From Pelomyxa schiedti (lineage: Eukaryota; Evosea; Pelobiontida; Pelomyxidae): 22,839 bases of DNA. Below are positions 1 to 8,858 of this stretch, in pieces (positions within the stretch are counted from its first letter, which is position 1; each line of letters starts with the position of its first letter). The stretch lies in the NCBI GenBank assembly GCA_020536535.1, contig JAHLWZ010001046.1, forward strand, positions 2,851 to 25,689. Reading direction: 5' to 3'. The notes beneath the pieces were generated by a model that searched no databases, was not told where the DNA came from, and worked only from the letters and a program-made list of their open reading frames with translations. Both the position numbers and the translations under genes were made by a program.

Positions 1-241
1 GCATCAGTTAAGAGAACAATGAAAGATTATGAGGAAAAGAATGGCAACACACACATTAGCACCAACTCACCACCATCACCCACCCCCACAAGAGAACAAC
101 AACCAGAAAATGGTGTGTAGCCCTAAGCACCTAACTAATTCTACCTTTTTTTTCTTTTCTTCTTGTGGCACAACCAGAAAAGGGAAAAAAACATCTTTGA
201 ATTGGCACGCCGACAAGAAAAAGAAAAAACCCGAGAATCAA

Positions 242-1460
242 ATGATCAAATGTTCTGTGAAGTGGCTCAGATCTTGCATCTACATTAATTGCTTCTTCTT
301 GGCCTCGTTGAGCCTTGTGTGGGGTGGCATGGGCAACTCCGAGTGCGTTTGTTTGCCGGAAACATTCGAGGGATATACGTACAATGAGTGGATTGCTCAC
401 ACGTTCTCGTATGCTTTTTTTTTTTTTCCTCTCGGTTTTTTCCCCCGTTGTTGGACAATGCGAATGACGGCACGTGTAGATTTTGTTCATATACGCCGCG
501 ACAAGTGGCGTCGTTTTACTTAGGCCTTGCGAATATCCTTTGTTGGATTTTTGCATATGTGAGATTGGCTTTTTGTTTTTATACTCCTGACTTCTCGCCC
601 AGTTTCCCCAAATATGGCTTAATTACCGTGGAAAAAAGGCAGAGGCAATGTCATATGCCTTCATTGTATCATGGCTTGTTGGTGATGCTGCGGGATTGAT
701 AGGCTGCATACTGGCGAGGCAGTTACCGTGGCAACTCTACACTGCAATTTACTATTGTATTGTGGACTCCATCTTGCTCATCCAGTACTATCTGTATCTG
801 CCCAATGCCACAAAGAAATCTGAAGAGGCCTCCCCACTTCTCAACAAGACCTCTGCCCGAGTACGCACTACCTGCTTGGCCATTGTTTTGATGTTGTTCT
901 TGGGCTCTAGCTTTCTAGCTGCCGGAAATGCACATGGTACTGTTGTACAACCTGCAGCCCCAGGAAGAACAACTCTGGAAATCCAGGAACTGGTAGTAGC
1001 TCCTGTTATATGCAACATACCAATCCACATTGGGCGTGTGGCAACTGCCATTGGCTACATCTGTGCGTGGAGTTGTGGCCTGCTGTACTTCTTCGGTAGG
1101 ATACCGCAAGTGACTCACAACTATGTGTGCACCCACCGTTAGTCTTCCCCATAGTATTAATAATTTAAAAGGCGAAAAAATCTGTGGAAGGCCTTTCCTG
1201 GATGCTATTCTTGTGCTGCTTCCTCGGGAACACCTTTTACTGTGGTAGTATTCTGCTCAACCCTATTCCATGGCGCACCCGTGCTTTTTGGCTGGGGGTA
1301 ATACATCCTGAATTCTGATTTTTTTCTTACACTATTATAGACCTTCCCCTACATACTTGGCAGTGGCTTCAATTTACTATGGCCGGGTATTGTGTTAGGG
1401 CAGTTTATCTACTACAACGTTCTCCAATATCACTTAAAACCTATCAACAGGACCCCTTGA
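242..1460 (+). CDS. PQ-loop lysosomal amino-acid transporter (SLC66A1/PQLC2/Ypq type)
   Basis: Five exons join in phase: 242-408, 480-558, 603-1124, 1172-1297, 1341-1460 (338 codons with stop). The product is a polytopic membrane protein. A helix ending in FPQ (residues 83-85) is followed by the WLVGDAAGLIG and QLPWQLYTAIYYCIVD segments typical of PQLC2/Ypq transporters. The second PQ motif, RIPQVTHN, has its Pro-Gln at about 250-251. PQLC2/Ypq proteins export cationic amino acids from lysosomes or vacuoles; the substrate here is inferred from family. The first Met is undecided. ATG at 242 works, but an upstream exon 19-112 joined to 183 through a classic intron (branch-like ctaac, long pyrimidine tract) stays in frame and adds about 51 hydrophilic residues. 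It is convergent with the next gene, with 104 bp between stops. Confidence 0.9.
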
Positions 1461-1564
1461 AAAAAGGGCCCAGCAGGATAATTTGTTTGAAAGAGGCATT
1501 TTGTGAAAATTTTTTTTTTTCAAAACTGTCTAGTTTACATTATGTACATTGTCTACAACCAAAG

Positions 1565-2385
1565 TCATTGGTTCCTCACTCTTACCGTGAAGGTGCCTGG
1601 TATAGGTAAGGATTCAGGGATTCAGTTAGAGGATTTAAGGGTAGCACATGCAGGAAGAGCACTGGCATCTGCAGCAATGTCACACTTCAGGCCTAGGGTC
1701 TCTAAAGCACCTTTCACTACACCACAGAAGAAGGATGTATACAACACTAGGGCCTCTGTCCTCCTTGTTGCCGGTTCCAGGGATGGCTTGGTTGGTGAAG
1801 TGGATGTTGTAGCTGTGACAAGATCAGCTGGAAAAGACATGTGACTGAGCCACGTAAACTGTGAATCGATTATGGCGTAGACTCCCTTGTTATTGGTTCG
1901 AAGATTGTCTGCTTGCTTCCTACACAGGGTGTGTTGGCGATGTAGAAACTAAAAGAGACTCTTTTTATGTTAGAAAGCAACCTGAATATAGCAATCCAAA
2001 ACTCTTTACATATGAATCTGAACATCGACAAGGTGTCTTGGAACAGCGGCTTGTCTTTCACTAACCTGTATCATCTCATTGGTCTCGAAAAGAGGGGAAC
2101 ATAGAATAACCTTTCCACAACGGCCGAGCCAACGGACTCACCAAGTTTGACGAGAACAGTGGGTCCCGCATCGAAGTTAGAGCCAACCAACCTTGTCAGC
2201 TTTTTGTTTTCTGAATACGACCAGGAACGAGAGGGGGAAAAAACCTTTGCACGTAGGACACTATCTCCATGTGCAAGTACTCCACCAAACAAGAGTTCAC
2301 CTCCCGTGTCATTTACCACCACAAGATCCAACGATTTTTCTCCTTTTTGTCCCCGATGTGATCTCTGTGAGAAAATCTTGAACAT
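1565..2385 (-). CDS. TRAPP complex subunit TRAPPC6 / Trs33
   Basis: Minus-strand exons, 5' to 3': 2385-2111, 2065-1982, 1919-1648, 1596-1565 (220 residues). The spliced product contains the Bet3-fold signatures of Trs33: FRFICKEFW, then RKQADNLRTNNKGVYAI, then FFCGVVKGALETLGL and the C-terminal LPACTFTVRV. TRAPPC6 is a core TRAPP subunit, which acts as a Rab exchange factor and tether at the Golgi. Introns are 45, 62 and 51 bp. The last 51-bp intron is needed to reach the conserved C-terminal strand; without it the frame stops nine codons early. Family members are usually about 160-185 residues. Here the first exon is open far upstream of the conserved GESVGSAVVERL, giving an unusual N-terminal extension rich in Gly and Val. 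The true start may instead lie in another small upstream exon. Confidence 0.9.
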
Positions 2386-2599
2386 TGTGCCCCAATCTGT
2401 GTGGCGCTTCAGTGCTTTGACATCTTAAGATGCCAAGATCAAATGTCTCAACGCCACTGCAAAAGGGTCTCATATAAATCCTGATGAAACTTCATTCAGA
2501 AGTTCCTGAAAATGTCACATCAGCCACGTGTTTTTCGTGGCTGGAGGTGATGGCCAGATCTCGTTTCGCTTTTTTTTTATTTTTTTCGACAAACGCAAA

Positions 2600-4713
2600 A
2601 TGACGAGACGACGGGACACAGGGCACGTGAGATTTGTATTGTTGTTGTTTATTGTAGCAGTGGCGCTTGTGGTGGTTGCTGAAGCGGGGATTTTCTCTCG
2701 TACGGAAGACAGATCTCAACAGCAAGGACATAAATCACAACAACAGCAGCAGCAGCAACCAAACAACCGCCAACAGCAGCAACAACAACAACGACAGCGC
2801 CAGCAGCAACAGCAACAGCAGCGGCAAAGGCAACAACAGTTCAGACCGCCTCCAAAACAACAACCACAAGCGCCACCAGAACCGGACTACTATGAAGTTC
2901 TTGGGGTACCACGGGACGCTTCTGCTGAGGACATCAAGGCTGCTTTCCGAAAGTTAAGTCTCAAATGGCACCCAGACAAGAATCCAGATAAGAAAGAGGA
3001 GGCTCACGACAAGTTTGTTGAGATTAGTACCGGTAAGGCTTGCACTTCACCCCATTTATTGGCTGGGTATCTTAATCTCTTTAAGCTTACCAGGTGTTGT
3101 CTGACACTTCACAACGGCAAATCTATGACAGATACGGCAAAGAAGGACTGAATCCACAAGGAGGGCCTGGTGGTTTTAATATGCAGGACCCATTTTCATT
3201 CTTTCAGTATGTCTGCTGGACTAAGGAAGGAAAAGTAACATTCCCACTAGAATGTTTACTGGGGGAGGACCTGAAGGTGGCTTCTTTGGTCCAGATGGTA
3301 ACGTTCACTTCACTATGAATATGGGACAGCAGCAGCAGCAGCACTTCCACCAAAGGCCAGGTGATGGAGACATGAGACCCAAGGCAATGTTTGCAGAGAG
3401 CAAAACAGTAACACTGCTCAATGAAGCCAAGTTTTATGAGGAAACTATGCAACAGTCGGATGACATTTGGCTAGTTCTCTTTTTTTCCCCATCAAGTAGC
3501 AACTTTCTTTCAATGCACTTCCCAGTTCTTATTAATCTCAGAGAAAACCTGTAAGGACTTCGAACAAGTCTTTGATAAAGTTGGGGAAAACTTGGATCAC
3601 TATGTCAAATTGGGTGCTGTAGACTGCGCAAAGCATCCGTCACTTTGCCCCTCAGAAAGTACTTACTCCCGTATACCCATTCGACATTCATAACTTCTTG
3701 TAGATGTACCATATTTGAGAATGTTTACATCCCCTGGGACAACAAGTCAATTCGAGGATTATCCTCAATCAGCAGAGTTAACAGCCAAAGCACTTGTTAG
3801 CTGGGTTTCAGAGAAACTTCCCCACAGTGTAACAGGTTTCGTCAAGATTCTCGTTCTCTATTGGTGACCCTCCTAGTGGTGGAACCTAAGGAACTTCCCC
3901 TATTCGTTCTTGGAGCACAAGGGTTTGTGAAAGTCATCCTCTTTACTGAAAAAGACACACCTTCTCTCCTCTATAAAACCCTTTCCAGGTTTCTTGCTCT
4001 CTCTTGTATTGTTGGGTTAACTCCTCTTCAGGAAGTACGCTACCAGGTTTAAGTTTGGACTTGTTCCTGGAGCCAACAAGGAACTTTTGGGACAATTTGG
4101 TTTGAGTACGTTACCACAGGTGGTTATTTTCAAAGGTGCTACGACATCAATGCAAAACTTCGAGGTTTGATGCTTCCTACTTTTTTTTTCTTATGCAAAT
4201 TTAGGTGTACGCAAAAAAACTGAGATATCTAGATCTTGTATCTTGGTTGGGCACTGTAAATGATGTAAATCGAGACTTTTTTCCTCTTTCTTTGCTTACA
4301 ACTCTTAGCAACACCTCGAAGAACTGAAAAAACAAGCCAGTTCGCTCTCCGAGATCATGGAAATAACAGCATTTCCGCCCGGCTGTGCACTACCTGGCAA
4401 GTACAGTTGGGTTATCTACCACACACCCCAAGAACTACCACAGGATCTGCGAGCAAAGTTCTTCAGCCTACAAAAACAATACGCACGCAACAACATCCGA
4501 TTTGCCTTGGTCAAATCCAACACACCCAAGATGGAGGACGGGACTGTGGTCCCTTGGGCAAATGAGTGTTGCAGTGGGGACCAGGCTTGTGGAGATGTTA
4601 TTGTGATTCTGCAATCACATAAGAACAGATTTGTATGTTCAAGAGGTGTCAGTAACATTGACACCCTTCTAGACAAAGTCTCAGGTGGTGATGTTAAGTG
4701 GATAAAATACTAA
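2600..4713 (+). CDS. ER J-domain protein with thioredoxin-like domains (DNAJC16-like)
   Basis: Nine exons: 2600-3032, 3086-3206, 3251-3495, 3542-3658, 3704-3835, 3877-3988, 4032-4164, 4205-4255, 4309-4713 (582 residues, phases all consistent). An N-terminal hydrophobic signal (about 10-30) is followed by a Gln-rich linker (about 40-80). A J domain then begins at YYEVLGV with HPD at residues 124-126. The C-terminal two thirds align with the thioredoxin-like repeats of DNAJC16-type proteins (for example [10 protein letters not shown] and VILFTEKD). The HPD motif stimulates Hsp70/BiP ATPase, and the signal suggests entry to the secretory pathway. At the usual CxxC position there is only SKKTC, so classical disulfide exchange is unlikely there. 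ATG 2600 was chosen over the in-frame 2528 because it gives a clean signal peptide. It diverges from TRAPPC6. Confidence 0.92.
2717..2839 (+). repeat. CAG/CAA repeat coding for a poly-Gln linker
   Basis: An imperfect CAG/CAA tract inside exon 1 of the J-protein encodes long Gln runs broken by Arg, Asn and Lys. It lies between the signal peptide and the J domain, so the glutamine linker would sit in the ER lumen if the signal is cleaved. The CAG and CAA codons are mixed. Confidence 0.9.
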
Positions 4714-4724
4714 AAAAATTTTGT

Positions 4725-4752
4725 TTTCCTATTTCCTATTTCCTATTTCCTA
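4725..4752 (+). repeat. Tandem 7-bp repeat, four copies
   Basis: The unit tttccta is repeated four times without change, 12 bp after the J-protein stop codon and before the convergent RPB8 stop. It lies in the presumed 3' untranslated region. Confidence 0.95.
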
Positions 4753-4806
4753 TGTATTGAGGTTTTTTTGGTAATGACCAAAGACAATTCGGCCAACACT
4801 TACAAT

Positions 4807-5509
4807 TCATGATGTGCGTTTCATAAGAAGGTAAACATGGGCATCCACCTGAAGTTCCTGTGTGTACATCAGAAATGGAGGTGCCTTACAAAAGGAACCA
4901 ACCGTAAACTGCCAGGCATCGCCTTGTAGAAGCATCAGGAGACCTCCAAATGAGGCCAGTATTCCCCTGTTGACGAGGTTTGGTTTGTGTTGTTTCATAA
5001 ACAGACGGCAACATAATATATTTTATCTCTACAATGAAAATAGCATAACATACACGCGAGTTCCGTGAGGGTCCTCAACCCACTTGAATATTTTGCCGTA
5101 CATTACATAGTCATAGCGGTCCGCCAGAGACGGTTTGTCTGCTGAAGGGTCATACGAAGTCTCCACAGTCCCGTCGAGTGCGAGTGTGTGAGCTATCACA
5201 ATTGAATAAAGTGCCCCTCTGTTACATTGAAATGTTGGTTTTTTTTTTTTGGTGTTATAACACTTAAAAACGAGGAAAAAAAGCGCACATTTCAACAGGG
5301 TAAACGTCGACGTTGATGTCCATGTGCAGGGCAATTTTCTTTGCCTCGTCGTCTGTCTCGAAGATGCATCTCGATACTAGTACAAAAAAAAAAAAGGGCG
5401 GTCATGTTTTGAGACAACATAAGAACGAACTAGGCATACCTCTGTCAAACTTCCTGCCCTCAGGGTCTTTCTGCTTGAGACGGAAATTGCACTCCCACAG
5501 CGTCGTCAT
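4807..5509 (-). CDS. RNA polymerase I/II/III subunit RPB8 (RPABC3)
   Basis: Minus-strand exons: 5509-5440, 5376-5289, 5218-5054, 4966-4903, 4857-4807 (145 residues; human is 150). The signature blocks appear in order: DPEGRKFDRVSR, INVDVYPVE, DKPSLADRYDYVMYGK, SFGGLLMLLQGDA and VDAHVYLLMKR. RPB8 is a single-copy OB-fold subunit shared by all three nuclear RNA polymerases. Spacing between conserved blocks matches the human protein almost residue for residue, which fixes the splice choices. The donor after GTRV is gtatgt. Introns are 63, 70, 87 and 45 bp. It lies only 84 bp downstream of the TRIM-like gene on the same strand and converges with the J-protein gene, with 93 bp between stops. Confidence 0.96.
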
Positions 5510-5561
5510 TCCGATTACACAAAGAAAACAAAATTCTTTTTAATTATTTGATTGCAGATCG

Positions 5562-5567
5562 TTTATT
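5562..5567 (-). promoter_or_regulatory. Candidate AATAAA polyadenylation signal of the TRIM-like gene
   Basis: The minus strand reads AATAAA beginning 27 nt after the TGA at 5594-5596. The expected cleavage site would fall in the 84-bp gap before the RPB8 start. Position and strand fit; function is inferred. Confidence 0.5.
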
Positions 5568-5593
5568 GGTACAAAAATCGGATTAGATGCAGG

Positions 5594-8500
5594 TCATTCG
5601 ATGGTGAGGGATTGGTTCTGCCCAGTGTAGTGGAACACGTGAGTACTGGTGTTGTTGGTGTTTGTGCTTGGGCCCGAGCCACCCTTGACCACGACAACAA
5701 CCAACCCGTTGTTCCCATCAAACGGGTGGTCGTGGGTTGTTGGTGCCACGCAACCACCGGCACCGTCGCGGTAGTGCTCGTTGTTGGTCTCGGGTGGCGT
5801 CGTGGCTTGTTTGGGGCTGGTGGCGCGTTGGCCACACACGGTGCGTGAGCTGATCACACCCACAACACACCCGCCATCACCCACAGCCCCACCGGTTGTG
5901 GGTGCCACGGCGTATCCGCTCCCGCCCCCTCCCCCCGTGTCACCAGTGCCCTGGCTGTACGTGTGACCACCAGCACCCCCGTACAGTCCCCCACCGCCTC
6001 CCCCGCCACCACAGTCACTGTTGCCTGCGTTTGCACCGTCCCCACCGACGCAAATTCCGCCGCACTGTGGGGAGTTGTCACCCCAGCCACCTGGCGCCTG
6101 CTGTGTTGCCCTCTTGCGGTGGTCCCCGTCCGCACTCCCTGTCTCGCCGCCTCCCCCTCCCCCGTACCCGTGCGTGCAATGGTTCACTGCGGAGCCACCA
6201 CCACCACCAGCCACGACGAGGGACACACCCCCCACCATCACCGCACTGTACCCACCGCCCCCTCCCCCACTGTAGCCATGACCTGGATAGTGACCCCCGC
6301 CACCACTCCCACCGCCACCAAATGACCTCCTTGTTGCTGGCGCTACTCCGGCTCGGTTGAAAACCACACCAGCACCACCCTGGCCCACCACGATGGTGAG
6401 TTGTGTGCCAGTCTTGATCAGCATCCTGGCTGTGCTGAACCCCCCTGGGCCTCCTGCCATGTTGTGTGCGTTGTCTGCGCCGCCAGCGGCACCCCATGCA
6501 AACACCTCAACCTCCCTGGGTCCTGGTGGGAGTGGAGGGACAGTGGCACGCTGTGTTGGCTCAGATGATCCAACGAGGCTCACTGCACAAACCGCAACAC
6601 TCACCTCGCTTTTGGAGTCCACTGTCACATCACACTTGGTTGTCTCCCTCCCCTTCACCTCTATCACCACGGGGGGCACCATCACACTGGCTCCTGTTTC
6701 TGCTGCTGGCGATGATGAAGAAGCCGAACTTGAGTGGGAGACTATCACATTGTAACCCACAACTTGTTCGGGTGTGGTCTCATTGGAGAGTGGAGATGGT
6801 TTGTCCCACTGGACTGTGATTGTTGATGGTGTTGCATCAGTGGCTTGTTGTGATTGGGGTGATGATGACGACGACCTTGTGCATGTTGGAGCCCTGCCAC
6901 CACTGGGTGTGTTTGGCACCCTCCCTTTGGTCACTGTTCCAAACCCCCTGATCATCCCAATCACCTCGTCGCGTGGTCCACTCTTCCACGTGACTCCCTT
7001 GGCTTGCTCGCATGGTTCGAGTCTCTGTGTGTCCTGTGTGATAGGGGAGAGAAGACCAACGAAAGTGTGAGCACAGAAATGGTGCAGCATGAGAATTACA
7101 CACTAGGAGCAAGGGTTTGTCCAAGAGGAATGAAGAGAGTATCGAGTGCGCTTGAAGCACTGCCAGAGGTTGCTGCTGTTGATCAGGCTGATGCTGCTGG
7201 GCGACTTGGTTCACCTTGGAAACCAGAGTTTGGTGATTCTTCACGATAGCCTCCAATGAAGTGCACTGAATTCCCAGGTTGTGTGCTGTAAGGGGGATCC
7301 AATGTTAATGGGACGTGTAGTTGTGTGTCTATTTTCTCGTGTTTTTTGGTTGTTTGTTTTCAGGGAGGGAAAAATGAGAACTCATTGCATCAGAGAGTAA
7401 CTGCGACATTTCAGTGATCTCCTTGCACCTTGTCTCAACGGCACTCTGAATCAACTGCAAATCAGCCAGAATTGACATGCAACCGTCAGTGATCACCTGT
7501 TTATTGGTTTGTGTTTGTTAAGTAGTGCGGAAAATATGTTGATGCAACCTTTGGCACCACAAATGTCTCTGTGTTGACTTTCGCAATGGCCTCAACTTCT
7601 TTTTGAGAGATGGCATTCAATTCTTGGCTGAGAACTGGTTTTTTTTTTTGGTTTTGGAAATTTAATGGTACCAAAACAAGACGTGTGGAAGCGAGAGAGG
7701 GCAGTAATCCGATGGTACGAACGAGGTGAGTTTAAAGGCAAAAGGGCACACGCCTTTCAGTTCAGAGACCTTCTGGGAAACACTGTCAACCAAAGGAACG
7801 CTGGTGTGACCGCAGTGTATTTTCGTTTTCTCACACAAATAACAGATTGGCTCGCCACATGAGCACATCAAATCTCGTTCCTTGTTTGCATGATGTGGAC
7901 ACATTGGTGCTGGAGTAGAGCTCTTCCCTTGCGAGGAAATTTTTGTTGCCTGATGTCGATTGTCATTGGGGAGCCAATAGGTGTTTTAACTCACCTGGTG
8001 AGTTCGCAAGGTGCCCTTTTGGTGATGCTGCCTGAAACAAGGCTCACAGAAGAGCATTCCACGGCATGAGGAACATTTGCATGTGGCTGGAGATGGTGTA
8101 TTTGTGGGTTCCTCACAGCAAAATTGCATCTCACACAGTGTTGTTTTCATCTTTTTGGTTGTTCGTGCCGTAAAAAAACAAAAAACAAGAATTTCCCAAA
8201 GGACACACCAAATCGGCTTTCTTGCTCTCAACGAGGGACATTGCCACTGTGTTTGGTTTCAAGTTGTCACCTGATATTGTGGTCCTAGTTGTCCTCGTGC
8301 ACCGGAACGGGCACCTAATTTCGACTGTGTTGTGTGGGCCCCCATCATGGGTTAGGTACATCGACGCGGTAACAAAGCAACACGCACCGGGTGTGTCAGG
8401 TGAGCAGCAGCCCCATCGACACGGTGAAAACGAGGTGCCACATGGCGACGTGGATGCGGCTGCGGCGCCATACTGTGGTGCGTTTGTCTGCCCCGGCATA

Positions 8501-8793
8501 GTGCCACACACTGCAGCGCCCCCGCCCCCGCGAGCATTAGGCTTCGTCGTAACCGTTGTTGTTGTTGTTGGTGTTGTTGTTGTTGTGGCGGTGATTGTTG
8601 TGACCATCGCAGGCAAGTGAGTGAGCCTGGCAATGGGCACGAGGGTAGCGACGACGCAGCTGCGACAGATAGTGTGGCCGCATTCGAGAGTGACTGGGTC
8701 GCGGTACATGTCCATGCACACCCCGCACACAACATCGCCGCCGCCACCAACACCCTCGCTCGGCGCTACGAGGGCCTTGTTGGCGGCCGACAT
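5594..8793 (-). CDS. TRIM-like protein: RING, two B-boxes, coiled coil, FN3-like, glycine-rich C-terminus
   Basis: Seven minus-strand exons: 8793-8209, 8150-7995, 7949-7750, 7627-7549, 7496-7382, 7285-7104, 7033-5594 (918 residues). The RING opens with CGVCMDMYRDP and CGHTICRSC (C23, C26, C38, H40, C43, C46). Its last ligands, CPFRC, come only at 161-165. B-box-like Cys/His clusters lie at about 200-240 and 264-300 (CPHHANKERDLMC). Residues about 300-440 are helical and coiled-coil-like. FN3-like sequence (TITVQWDKP, VVGYNVIVS) begins near 506. The C-terminus starts EVEVFAWGAAGG and is dominated by Gly runs, as in ALK-type or Gly_rich_2 regions. RING plus B-box plus coiled coil implies a ubiquitin E3 ligase (inference). 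The third exon boundary is the least certain. A Thr-codon repeat (GTT-rich on the plus strand, about 8555-8600) encodes poly-Thr within the RING. Confidence 0.88.
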
Positions 8794-8858
8794 CGCACTT
8801 CCAGTACCGAAGTGCGGGAAATCGTACGTTTTTTTTTTTTTTTTTTTGATTCTCCCAT
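8794..8858. promoter_or_regulatory. 65-bp divergent intergenic region with a T19 run
   Basis: Only 65 bp separate the start codons of the minus-strand TRIM-like gene (8793) and the plus-strand ankyrin-like gene (8859). The gap holds a 19-bp T run at 8829-8847. A rigid poly(dA:dT) tract can exclude nucleosomes, so this may be a shared bidirectional promoter. No TATA box is evident. Transcription start sites cannot be read from sequence and could lie within the flanking coding regions if a start is misassigned. Confidence 0.55.

Noticed and set aside
1503-1844. Plus-strand frame of 113 residues
   Set aside because: The same DNA on the minus strand splices into the conserved C-terminal half of TRAPPC6.
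2147-2428. Plus-strand frame of 93 residues between TRAPPC6 and the J-protein
   Set aside because: No family resemblance; it lies opposite the TRAPPC6 first exon, which joins in phase to conserved sequence.
5781-6819. Long plus-strand frames rich in Pro, His and Ser opposite the TRIM-like last exon
   Set aside because: They are antisense reflections of GGN/GGC glycine codons; the minus strand gives FN3-like and Gly-rich sequence in phase with six upstream exons.
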